DNA of 64,000 nucleotides. Source: Sphingomonas sp. BK345. Its GTDB lineage: Bacteria > Pseudomonadota > Alphaproteobacteria > Sphingomonadales > Sphingomonadaceae. Location: the NCBI RefSeq assembly GCF_014193845.1, contig NZ_JACHZX010000003.1, forward strand, positions 372,001 to 436,000, read 5' to 3'. The notes under the pieces were generated by a model. The model saw only the letters and a list, made by a program, of their open reading frames with translations. It did not search any database and was not told where the DNA came from. The position numbers and the translations under genes were made by a program. Positions 56,339 through 64,000 of this stretch are shown here, in pieces. Position 1 is the first letter of the stretch. Each line of letters begins with the position of its first letter.

Positions 56339-58468
56339 ATGCGTTCCCTTGCCGTCGCCACCGTCGTGGCGCTGATGTCTTCCTCTGCGGTCGCGCAGAC
56401 GCTCAGCCCGACCAACCCCTTCGCCCAGCCGAGCACCCTGCCCTATCAGGCGCCTCCCTTCGACAAGATCAAGGACTCGGACTATCTCCCCGCGCTCGAG
56501 GCGGGGATGGCCGAGCAGCGCCGCGAGATCGCCGCGATCGTCAACGTGCGCTCGATGCCGACCTTCGAGAATACGATCGCCGCGTTGGAGAAATCGGGCC
56601 GGCTGCTCGAGCGCGCGGCGCTCGCCTTCTCGGGCGTCAACGGCGCCAACACCAACGACACGCTCCAGAAGACGCAGGAGGTGCTCGCCCCCAAGTTCGC
56701 CGCGCACCAGGACGCGATCAACCTCGATCCGCGCCTCTTCTGGCGGGTGAAGACGCTGTACGACCAGCGCGACACGCTGAAGCTCGACGCCGAGCAGCGC
56801 CAGGTGCTGACGCTGACCTATGAGAACATGGTCCATGCCGGCGCGCAGCTGAACGACGCCGACAAGAAGGCGCTGAGCGCGCTCAATGCGCAGCTCTCCA
56901 CGCTGGAGACCGCGTTCCAGCAGAAGCTGCTCGCCGCCGCCAAGGCGGGCGCTCTGGTGGTTGACGATAAGGCCAAGCTCGCCGGCCTCTCCGACGCCGA
57001 GATCGCCGCCGCGGCGGATGCCGCCAAGGAGCGCGGCCTCGCGGGCAAATATGTGCTGACCCTGCAGAACACGACGCAGCAGCCGGCGCTGGCGACGCTC
57101 ACCGATCGCGCCACGCGCGAGGCGCTGTTCAACGCGAGCTGGACCCGCGCGACCAAGGGCGATGCCAACGACACGCGTGCGACGATCAGCCGGATCGCGG
57201 CGCTGCGCGCGCAGAAGGCCAAGCTGCTCGGCTTCGCCACCTGGGGCGACTACGTCCTGTCGGATCAGATGGCGAAGACGCCCAAGACTGCGCTCGCCTT
57301 CATGCGCCAGCTCGGCGCGCCGGTCGCGGCCGAGCAGAAGCGCGAGGCGGGCGAGCTCCAGGCGCAGATCAAGGCCGAGGGCGGCAGCTTCGCGCTCAAG
57401 CCGTGGGATTGGGATCTCTATTCCGAGAAGCTGCGCAAGGCCAAGTACGACCTCAACCAGGACGAGCTGAAGCCCTATTTCGAGATCAACAAGGTGCTGA
57501 CCGATGGCGTGTTCTACGCCGCCAACCAGCTCTACGGCGTCACCTTCAAGCGCCGCACTGACATCCCGGTCTACCAGCCCGACGTGATGGTCTATGAGGT
57601 GTTCGAGGGCGACGGCCGCACGATCGGGTTGATGTACTTCGATTATTGGAAGCGCGACAACAAGAACGGCGGCGCCTGGATGTCGAACTTCGTCAACCAG
57701 GCGAAGCTGCTCGGCACCAAGCCGGTGATCTACAATGTCGGTAATTTCACCAAGCCGGCGGCGGGTCAGCCCGCGCTGATCACCTTCGACGACGTGACGA
57801 CGATGTTCCACGAGTTCGGCCACGCGCTGCACGGACTGTTCGCGAACCAGACCTATCCGTCGGTCTCGGGCACCAACACCGCGCGCGACTTCGTCGAGTT
57901 CCCGTCGCAGTTCAACGAACATTGGGCGCTCGATCCCAAGGTGCTGCCGCACTATGCGGTCAACTATCGCACCGGCGCGGTGATTCCGGCCGAGCTCGTC
58001 GGCAAGATCAAGCGCGCCGCGACGTTCAACACCGGCTATTCCTTCGGGGAGGCGCTGGCGGCGGCGGAGATGGACATGAGCTGGCACTCGCTCCCCGCTA
58101 GCGCCGGCCAGCAGGACGCCGACGCGTTCGAGGCCAAGGCGCTGGCCGAGACCGGGCTCGACACCGCCGACGTGCCGCCGCGCTATCGCTCGAGCTACTT
58201 TCTCCACATCTGGGGCAACGGCTATTCGGCCGGCTATTACGCCTATCAGTGGACCAAGATGCTCGACGCCAATGCCTACGACTGGTTCGAGCGCAATGGC
58301 GGCATGACCCGCGCCAACGGCCAGCGCTTCCGCGACATGATCCTGTCCAAGGGGCACACCGAGGACTACGCGCCGATGTTCCGCGCCTTCTACGGCAAGG
58401 ACCCGGAAGTGGCGCCGCTGCTCCACAACCTCGGGCTCAACGCGGACGGGTCGCGCGTCGCACCATGA
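56339..58468 (+). CDS. M3-family metallopeptidase (peptidyl-dipeptidase Dcp-like), exported
   Basis: This 709-residue peptidase has a signal peptide ("MRSLAVATVVALMSSSAVAQ") and a mature start at "TLSPTNPFAQPS". The zinc motif is H491-E-F-G-H495 in "TMFHEFGHALHGLFANQTYP". The M3 signature "RDFVEFPSQFNEHW" follows, with "YFLHIWGNGYSAGYYAYQW" further on. It should remove C-terminal dipeptides from oligopeptides in the periplasm. AAGGAGCAACG lies before the ATG. Length is near the family norm. Confidence 0.94.
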   Translation: MRSLAVATVVALMSSSAVAQTLSPTNPFAQPSTLPYQAPPFDKIKDSDYLPALEAGMAEQRREIAAIVNVRSMPTFENTIAALEKSGRLLERAALAFSGVNGANTNDTLQKTQEVLAPKFAAHQDAINLDPRLFWRVKTLYDQRDTLKLDAEQRQVLTLTYENMVHAGAQLNDADKKALSALNAQLSTLETAFQQKLLAAAKAGALVVDDKAKLAGLSDAEIAAAADAAKERGLAGKYVLTLQNTTQQPALATLTDRATREALFNASWTRATKGDANDTRATISRIAALRAQKAKLLGFATWGDYVLSDQMAKTPKTALAFMRQLGAPVAAEQKREAGELQAQIKAEGGSFALKPWDWDLYSEKLRKAKYDLNQDELKPYFEINKVLTDGVFYAANQLYGVTFKRRTDIPVYQPDVMVYEVFEGDGRTIGLMYFDYWKRDNKNGGAWMSNFVNQAKLLGTKPVIYNVGNFTKPAAGQPALITFDDVTTMFHEFGHALHGLFANQTYPSVSGTNTARDFVEFPSQFNEHWALDPKVLPHYAVNYRTGAVIPAELVGKIKRAATFNTGYSFGEALAAAEMDMSWHSLPASAGQQDADAFEAKALAETGLDTADVPPRYRSSYFLHIWGNGYSAGYYAYQWTKMLDANAYDWFERNGGMTRANGQRFRDMILSKGHTEDYAPMFRAFYGKDPEVAPLLHNLGLNADGSRVAP

Positions 58469-58535
58469 CGAGGTGCGGGGCCCTGCCGGTGACGCGGGGG
58501 TGCTCGGCCGGCAGCCACAGGCATTCGTAAGCTAG

Positions 58536-58557
58536 CCCCTCCCCTTCAGGGGAGGGG
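58536..58557. repeat. short perfect hairpin CCCCTCCCCT-TC-AGGGGAGGGG
   Basis: A 10-bp perfect stem with a 2-base loop, 68 bases after the M3 peptidase stop. It resembles the outer arms of the type B repeats and may be a remnant. There is no T-run. Confidence 0.6.
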
Positions 58558-58683
58558 GCGTCATGACGGCCGTGCTGACGTCCCGCGACAGGCTGGCGTG
58601 AGGACCGCGCCCAGCGATCCCGGTCTCGACAGGCTCCGTCCGACCGCCCCGTCGACAGCCGACCCGAGCGGCGCCGCTCCCGC

Positions 58684-60459
58684 CTATCGCGCCCGGCGCA
58701 GCACCCAGGCGATCGTCGCGCCGGCGGCGGGGGCGAGCGAGTCGATCACGATCTGCTTGGTTGGCACCAACCGACCGTGCGGGTCGCTCCACACGCTGTC
58801 CTCCACCGTCAGCCGGTCGGCGCGCGCGCGCAGCTGCCAGAAGGCGCCCGACGGGGTGCGCAGCATCGCCGCCTGCGCGTCCGCGGTGGCGACCGCATCG
58901 ACCCCCGGGCCGAGATGGAAGCGCAGTGCCAGCGGTGTCATCGCCCCTTCGACGCGGCGGCCCCAGCGCGCCGGCTGCGGCGCGGGCAGCACCGCATCCT
59001 CGCCGCGCAGCTCGCCGCCGTCGGCGGTGAGCAGCAGCGTGCGCTGGTGGACGAAACCGAAGCGACGGGCATAACCGTCATGGCGTGCCTCGATCCGGCT
59101 GCCCACGTCCGACTCCTGCCGCGCCAGCTCCACCGCGGTGACGCCGCGGCCGAGCGTGCCGTCGGCGTTGAGCGCGGTCGAGTTGGTGTCGGCGATCACC
59201 AGCGTGGAGTGTGCCGCGGTGGTGCGCAGCGCCTGCGCCATCGCGTCGTTGCCGCGCGCGCGGGCGTGGCCCGCGCCGCCGCAGCTGACGATCAGCCGCT
59301 CGGCGCCGTCGGAGAATTCCAGTGCGAGCGTCGCGGCGCAGCCGCCGTCGGGTACCAGGGCGGCGGGCGGCGGGGCGGCGTCGACCAGCAGCACCGCGCC
59401 GCCCGCGCTCAACCGCTGATAGCCCCAGTCGCGCGACTGGCGCAAAGGTCGCCCGAACGCACCGCTCGCCTGCAAGGCGTCGTTGATCCGCGTGGCGTCG
59501 AGCGGCAGCCCGCCCTGCCAGCTCGCCAGACCGCCGTCGCCCATTGCGCTGCCGAGCAGCGCCGGCGTCGCGCGCGTCAGCGCGGCCGCGAGCGCCTCGG
59601 GGAGCGGCTCGCGGCGCGAGTCGTAGAGTGCGCGCAGCAGCCCGATCGCCTCCATGACGGAGAGCAGCTGCGCCGGCGAGCGGCTGATCACGCCACCGTC
59701 GTCGCTCAGCGCGCCCGCGAGCGCGCGCGTGAAGCCCACCTCGCCGACGCTGCGCCGCGTCTCGCCGCCAGGCAGCAGCAGCCCCGCCGCGACCACGCCG
59801 CCCCAGGCCAGCACGCGCGGCGCTCCCGCCGGCGCCTTGTCGGCGGTGCGGTCGAGGTGACGCGCGCCCCGCGCCATCGCGGTCAACACGCGCGAGCGCG
59901 CCACGAGGTTGCTCGATGAGAGCAGCAGCGGCGCGTGGAACAGCAGCATCAGCAGCCGCCGCGCGGCGACGTCGGGGCGCCATGCCGGCTCGGTCGGTCG
60001 CTCGCCGTGCGCCATCAGCCAGCGCTGCGCCAGCGTCTCGGCGACGGTAGCGGCGCGCTCGCGCTCACCCGTCGCGGCGAGGTCGCGCAGCCACGCGAAG
60101 CCGTGAAGATAATCAGTGAAGCCCGGCCGCATCGGGGCGAGCGGGTCGAGCTCGGCGATGGCGCGCTGCTCGCCCGCGGCGAACAGCCAGCCCTCGAGCA
60201 GCGCCTCGCCCGCCAGCTCGTCGCCGGGGAAGGGATCGACCGGCACCGCGAGCAGCTTGGGCGGGTGTTGCCCGTCGAGCCGACGGTCGTGCAGCGGGGT
60301 GCGCCAGGTCAGTCGCTCGAACCAGCGCACCACCTGCTGCGCCAGCGGCGCGCCGGTCGCGGGGGCGGCGCGCACCAGCCGCTTGCCCGGCTCGATCTCG
60401 TCGTGATGTGTCAGTCCCTCGCGCGCCCCGGGGCCGCGACCGTGTCCGTCCGTGCCCAT
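58684..60459 (-). CDS. heparinase II/III family protein
   Basis: This 591-residue protein uses ATG 60459, four bases past the rpe stop, so the three genes rsmB-rpe-this form an operon. The N-terminal half is an alpha-helical toroid ("LHGFAWLRDLAATGE", "RWLMAHGERP"), and the C-terminal half is the heparinase beta-sandwich ("LLVDAAPPPAALVPDGGCAA", "HARARGNDAMAQALRTTAAH"). No signal peptide is visible at the chosen start. Related proteins in sphingomonads are annotated as heparinases, but the polysaccharide is unknown and alginate-like or cell-surface polymers are possible. Confidence 0.85.
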   Translation of the reverse strand: MGTDGHGRGPGAREGLTHHDEIEPGKRLVRAAPATGAPLAQQVVRWFERLTWRTPLHDRRLDGQHPPKLLAVPVDPFPGDELAGEALLEGWLFAAGEQRAIAELDPLAPMRPGFTDYLHGFAWLRDLAATGERERAATVAETLAQRWLMAHGERPTEPAWRPDVAARRLLMLLFHAPLLLSSSNLVARSRVLTAMARGARHLDRTADKAPAGAPRVLAWGGVVAAGLLLPGGETRRSVGEVGFTRALAGALSDDGGVISRSPAQLLSVMEAIGLLRALYDSRREPLPEALAAALTRATPALLGSAMGDGGLASWQGGLPLDATRINDALQASGAFGRPLRQSRDWGYQRLSAGGAVLLVDAAPPPAALVPDGGCAATLALEFSDGAERLIVSCGGAGHARARGNDAMAQALRTTAAHSTLVIADTNSTALNADGTLGRGVTAVELARQESDVGSRIEARHDGYARRFGFVHQRTLLLTADGGELRGEDAVLPAPQPARWGRRVEGAMTPLALRFHLGPGVDAVATADAQAAMLRTPSGAFWQLRARADRLTVEDSVWSDPHGRLVPTKQIVIDSLAPAAGATIAWVLRRAR

Positions 60460-60463
60460 CGTG

Positions 60464-61126
60464 TCAGTCGCCCCGCAGCGCGCGGATGTTGGCGGCGTAG
60501 CACTCGGGCCCGCCACGGAAGGTGGCGGTACCGGCGACCAGCGCGTCGGCGCCGGCGTCGATCGCGCGGCGCGCGGTGTCCCGGTCGATCCCGCCGTCGA
60601 CTTCGAGGTCGATCGCACGGCCGATCGAGTCGATCATCTTGCGGATCGCGGTGATCTTGCGCAGCTGGCTGTCGATGAAATGCTGTCCGCCGAAGCCGGG
60701 GTTGACGCTCATCACCAGCACCAGGTCGACCATGTCGATCAGATAATCGAGCATCTTGGCGGGCGTGGCGGGGTTGAGCACGACGCCGGCGCGCTTGCCC
60801 AGCGACTTGACGTGCTGGATCGTGCGGTGGACGTGCGGCCCGGCCTCGGGATGAACCGTGATCGTGTCGGCGCCGGCCTCCGCGAAGGCGTCGAGATAGG
60901 CGTCGACGGGGGAGATCATCAGATGGACGTCGAACGGCTTGGCGGTGTGCGGGCGCAGCGCCTTCACCACCGCGGGGCCCATCGAGATGTTCGGGACGAA
61001 ATGGCCGTCCATCACGTCGATGTGGATCCAGTCGGCGCCGGCGGCGTCGATCGCGCGCACCTCCTCGCCCAGCCGCGCGAAGTCGGCGGAGAGGATCGAC
61101 GGGGCGATGCGCACGGGTCTGTTCAT
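60464..61126 (-). CDS. rpe: ribulose-phosphate 3-epimerase
   Basis: This 220-residue TIM barrel opens "[20 protein letters not shown]". Metal ligands fall in "[19 protein letters not shown]", "VHLMI" and "[12 protein letters not shown]", and "[15 protein letters not shown]" is the phosphate-binding loop. It interconverts ribulose-5-phosphate and xylulose-5-phosphate in the pentose phosphate pathway. It sits between rsmB and the heparinase gene. Confidence 0.96.
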   Translation of the reverse strand: MNRPVRIAPSILSADFARLGEEVRAIDAAGADWIHIDVMDGHFVPNISMGPAVVKALRPHTAKPFDVHLMISPVDAYLDAFAEAGADTITVHPEAGPHVHRTIQHVKSLGKRAGVVLNPATPAKMLDYLIDMVDLVLVMSVNPGFGGQHFIDSQLRKITAIRKMIDSIGRAIDLEVDGGIDRDTARRAIDAGADALVAGTATFRGGPECYAANIRALRGD

Positions 61127-61157
61127 GCGCGCCGAGGTAGCGCGATGCGGCGTCGGG

Positions 61158-62480
61158 TTAAAGCCGCGTGAGCCGCGCGACGAAGAAGCCGTCGCACCCG
61201 CCTACCGCCTCGACCGTTCCCGGCAGGGTCCGGATCCAGCCTTCGCTGGTCGGGACAACGCCTTGCGGCAGCTCGGCTCCCGTCGGTGCTGCCAGCGCGA
61301 AGTCGTCGCGGGCGGCGAGGAAGCGGGTCAGCTGCGCCTCTCCCTCCGCCGGCTCGAGCGAGCAGGTGGCGTAGACGAGAGTCCCGCCCGGCGCGACCCA
61401 GTCGGCGGCGCGGTCGAGGATGCGCGTCTGCAGCTCGGCCATCTCCGCGATCGTGGCCTCGCCGGCACGGTGAAGCACGTCGGGGTGGCGGCGGAAGATG
61501 CCGGTGGCGCTGCACGGCGCGTCGACCAGCACCGCCTGCGCGGGCGCGTCGGGCGACCAGTCGAGCACGTCGGCGAGCGCGATGTCATAGCCGAGCCCGG
61601 TACGATCGCGGTTGTCGCGAAGTCGCGCCGCGCGACTCTCCGACACGTCGACCGCGGTGACGGCATAGCCCGCCGCGGCGAGCTGGAGCGTCTTGCCGCC
61701 CGGCGCGGCGCACAGGTCGAGCGCGCGCGCTCCCGGTGCCGCTCCGGTGGCGAGCAGCCGCGCGGGGATCGAGGCGGCGAGGTCCTGGACCCACCAGGCG
61801 CCCTCGGCATAGCCGGGCAGCTCGCTCACCGCGCCGGCGCCGGCGGGCAGACGAACATGGCCGGGGGCGAGGCTGGTGCCGCCGAGCCGCTCGACCCAGT
61901 CGTCGGTCGTGCCGGAGTCGCGCAGCGTGAGGTCGAGCGGCGGCGGCGCGGCGATCGCGCGCGCCGCGGCGGCGACCATGTCCTCGCCCCAGTGCGCGCG
62001 CCAGCGCTCGGAGACCGGGGGGAGCAAGGTCGGCACCTCAGGCAACGTGGCGCCGCCGCGCATCAGTGTGCCGAATACGCCGTGGACCAGTCGCTTGGGA
62101 CCGCCGTCGACCAGCGGTAGCACCGTGGCGATGGCGGCGTGCGGCGGCGTGCCCAGCGCGAGTGCCTGGACCAGCGCGACACGCAATACGAAGCGGGCCT
62201 TGGCGTCGTCGGGCAGGCGCTGGCGCGTCGCCGAGTCGATCAGCGAGTCGAGGTCGGGCAGGCGGCGCAGCGTCTCGGCGGCGATGGCATGCGCGAGCCC
62301 GCGATCGGGGCCGCCGGGAAGCGCGCGCGTGGCGAGCGCAAGCGCGGACTCGAGCGGCTCGCCGCGGCGAAGCACCGCGTCGAGAAGGCGTAGCGCGGCG
62401 CGGCGCGCGGCGGTGCCGAGCGGGTCGGGGCCGCGGGCGGGGCGGGCGGGCTTGGCCGGTCGGGCGGAGGGGCGCGCCAT
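61158..62480 (-). CDS. RsmB/NOP2-family RNA (cytosine-5)-methyltransferase
   Basis: This 440-residue protein has an N-terminal NusB-like helical domain ("[20 protein letters not shown]") and a C-terminal SAM methyltransferase. Motif I is "[16 protein letters not shown]"; the catalytic motif is "[20 protein letters not shown]" with Cys in P-C, and the second Cys is in "[10 protein letters not shown]". It methylates C967 of 16S rRNA if orthologous to RsmB. The Lys/Pro-rich start ("[18 protein letters not shown]") is disordered. It is the first gene of the operon. Confidence 0.92.
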   Translation of the reverse strand: MARPSARPAKPARPARGPDPLGTAARRAALRLLDAVLRRGEPLESALALATRALPGGPDRGLAHAIAAETLRRLPDLDSLIDSATRQRLPDDAKARFVLRVALVQALALGTPPHAAIATVLPLVDGGPKRLVHGVFGTLMRGGATLPEVPTLLPPVSERWRAHWGEDMVAAAARAIAAPPPLDLTLRDSGTTDDWVERLGGTSLAPGHVRLPAGAGAVSELPGYAEGAWWVQDLAASIPARLLATGAAPGARALDLCAAPGGKTLQLAAAGYAVTAVDVSESRAARLRDNRDRTGLGYDIALADVLDWSPDAPAQAVLVDAPCSATGIFRRHPDVLHRAGEATIAEMAELQTRILDRAADWVAPGGTLVYATCSLEPAEGEAQLTRFLAARDDFALAAPTGAELPQGVVPTSEGWIRTLPGTVEAVGGCDGFFVARLTRL

Positions 62481-62566
62481 CTCAGCGCGGCGCGCGCGGG
62501 TTGAAGCATGTCATTCCCGCGCATATGTGCCTGTCGACGCGAGCGATCAATCGGAAGGACGTCCGC

Positions 62567-62728
62567 ATGGGCCAGCGCCCCGACCACGTGAAACCGCCGG
62601 CGCACCTCAGCCCCAACCCGCCGGTGCCCGCCCCGGAGCCGCTCGACCGGCCCGCCCAGGACCCGCTCGGTCGCGACCCGGTGCGCTACGGCGACTGGGA
62701 GCGTGACGGGATCGCGATCGACTTCTGA
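62567..62728 (+). CDS. DUF1674 protein, SdhAF4-like succinate dehydrogenase assembly factor
   Basis: This 53-residue protein has GGAAGG upstream of its ATG. The first 30 residues are Pro-rich and disordered. The conserved C-terminal motif is "DPVRYGDWERDGIAIDF", the DUF1674 signature shared with mitochondrial SDHAF4, which stabilises flavinylated SdhA. It is divergent from rsmB. No sdh gene is near. Confidence 0.85.
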   Translation: MGQRPDHVKPPAHLSPNPPVPAPEPLDRPAQDPLGRDPVRYGDWERDGIAIDF

Positions 62729-62794
62729 GGCACGCCGCCTCGCCGTTGGTGTTCGGCCTCTCCTCAGCGCGAAGGGGGCAGACACGGTGTCGCC

Positions 62795-64000
62795 TCAACC
62801 GTCGACCCGCAAGGTCACCAGCACGGTTCGCGGCGCGCCGGGCAGGTTGAGCAGCGGCGAGGTGCCGTGCCCGGCGACGATGTAGTGCGTGTCGCCGAGA
62901 TTGTAGCCGTTGAGTTGGACGCGCGCCGCGCCGACGCGGCACCAGGCCATCGCGTCAGCGGTGATGTAGCGCGGCAGCACCGTCGTGTTGGCCGGGTCGG
63001 CCCAGCGGTCGCCGACATAGTTCAGCCCCCCGCCGATGCCGAACCGGTCGGCCACGTCCTCGGTGACGAAGAGATGGGCGGCGTGGCGTGGGGTAATGGT
63101 CGCGCGCTTGCCCGCGAAGGCGGGGTTGGCTGAGGCGGTGACCCGCGCGTCGAGGTAGGAGTAGCCGGCGATCGCGTGGAGCCCCGCGGCGAGGTCGAGC
63201 TGTCCGGAGAGCTCGATCCCGCGCGTGCGTTGCGTGCCGATCGGGATCAGTTTGGTCGGCTCCGCCGGGTCGGCGCCCTTGATCCCGGTGCGACGCAGTA
63301 TGAAACCTGCCGCCTCGAGCGCGAGCCGCCCGCCGAAGAGCGTGTACTTGGCGCCGACCTCACGGTTCACGGTTCGCTCGGGCGCGAGCTCGGCGTTGTT
63401 GGCGGCGAGCGCGAAGGTCTCGGCAGAGGGCTGGTAGCTGCGGCTCCACGCGACGTAATAGGATTGCGCCGCGTCGGGCTGGAGCACCAGCCCCGCGCGC
63501 GGGCTCCACGTCCGGTCGAGACGCGCGAGATCGGGTTGGCCGGGCAGCAGCTGGCGCGTGCGCTGCGCGAACCAATCGTGCCGCGCGCCGACCAGCGCCT
63601 TCACCCCGTGGCCGAGATCGGCGAGATCCTGAAGGTACAGCGCCTGGGTCTCGAGCGTGGTGCTGGTGCGCGCGCTCAGCGCGGTGAAGCTGGCGTTGTC
63701 CACCATTGGCAGCACCGGGTCGAACAATGCGGTGCGAGCGACCACGCGGTGCGCGTAGGTGCTCGCGTCCTTGAGCTGGCGCGCCGCTTCATAGCCGTAG
63801 AGCAACTGGTGCTGCGTGCCGGCGAGCGCGAGCGTCTGGGTCAGCTCGGCCTGGTTGGACCAGCCCTCCTCGCGCCGATCGATCCGATTGTGGCGCAGCG
63901 TCACGGAGAGCGTCTTGGGATCGACCGCGTCGGGCAGCGTACCGTGGCGCTCGAGCGCATAGTCATAGTGGCGAAAGCCGTCGCGGAAACGCAGCCCGTC
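62795..64000 (-). CDS. TonB-dependent receptor (siderophore-like), C-terminal part, truncated by window edge
   Basis: The frame is open to the last base; about 400 residues are visible, covering most of the beta-barrel. Barrel-type sequences include "YYVAWSRSYQPSAETF", "EVGAKYTLFGGRLALEAAGF" and "VQLNGYNLGDTHYIVAGHG". The late "GAPRTVLVTLRVDG" does not end in Phe. The "NLTD/NLGD..Y" end pattern resembles siderophore receptors. The TonB box and plug lie outside the window. Confidence 0.88.
   Translation of the reverse strand, partial: DGLRFRDGFRHYDYALERHGTLPDAVDPKTLSVTLRHNRIDRREEGWSNQAELTQTLALAGTQHQLLYGYEAARQLKDASTYAHRVVARTALFDPVLPMVDNASFTALSARTSTTLETQALYLQDLADLGHGVKALVGARHDWFAQRTRQLLPGQPDLARLDRTWSPRAGLVLQPDAAQSYYVAWSRSYQPSAETFALAANNAELAPERTVNREVGAKYTLFGGRLALEAAGFILRRTGIKGADPAEPTKLIPIGTQRTRGIELSGQLDLAAGLHAIAGYSYLDARVTASANPAFAGKRATITPRHAAHLFVTEDVADRFGIGGGLNYVGDRWADPANTTVLPRYITADAMAWCRVGAARVQLNGYNLGDTHYIVAGHGTSPLLNLPGAPRTVLVTLRVDG

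Noticed and set aside
56306-58426. 706-residue open frame antisense to the M3 peptidase
   Set aside because: Same reason: no motif, repetitive Arg/Leu/Val composition, and a well-supported gene on the other strand.

Overview
The window is chromosomal DNA of a high-G+C alphaproteobacterium, most likely a sphingomonad (Sphingomonas or close relative). Support comes from the gene set (CdnL/CarD, CpdR next to N-formylglutamate amidohydrolase, SapC, PhaR, a DUF1674 protein, several TonB-dependent receptors and secreted peptidases, sucC followed by etfBA) and from many short intergenic palindromes, including a 97-bp element present at least seven times. Assignments rest on reading motifs; no database search was run.

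Layout. 1-8.5 kb: a truncated CocE/NonD hydrolase, a small membrane anchor, a NIPSNAP protein, a class A beta-lactamase, an M13 peptidase, a pair of DUF2807 surface proteins behind a palindromic operator candidate, and cdnL. 9-13 kb: a TonB receptor-sulfatase operon. 13.2-16.5 kb: a SixA-type phosphatase coupled to a DinG-type helicase. 16.9-20.3 kb: sucC, etfB, etfA. 20.4-25.1 kb: an FAD protein, then a tight DUF2147/small-membrane/rsmE run and glutamate-cysteine ligase. 25.4-30.9 kb: an aspartyl protease with a PDZ-like tail, a methyltransferase-like secreted protein, phaR divergent from a short PhaC-like hydrolase, and alr. 31-39 kb: an FMN reductase, an AmpG-serine hydrolase operon (cell-wall recycling), a response regulator, an SDR, and a hybrid histidine kinase whose N-terminus is a ParD-like ribbon-helix-helix domain.

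39.77-48.36 kb is an integrated genomic island. It sits in the 3' half of tRNA-Val(GAC), is bounded by a perfect 49-bp direct repeat, and is clearly less G+C-rich than its surroundings. It carries a helicase with a C-terminal PD-(D/E)XK-like nuclease motif, a DUF6575-like protein of unknown function, a small serine resolvase, a tyrosine integrase next to the tRNA, and an array of 15-bp palindromes repeated every 21-22 bp. The helicase-nuclease and its neighbours are a candidate defence cargo. The array looks like a multi-site protein-binding locus (centromere, iteron or operator array).

48.4-64 kb returns to core genes: cpdR and N-formylglutamate amidohydrolase, a well-supported unannotated small RNA (about 104 nt) with its own promoter and terminator, cytochrome b561, sapC, an FAD-linked oxidase, a DEAD-box RNA helicase, ppk2, an M3 peptidase, the rsmB-rpe-heparinase operon, a DUF1674 protein, and a TonB receptor running off the right edge.
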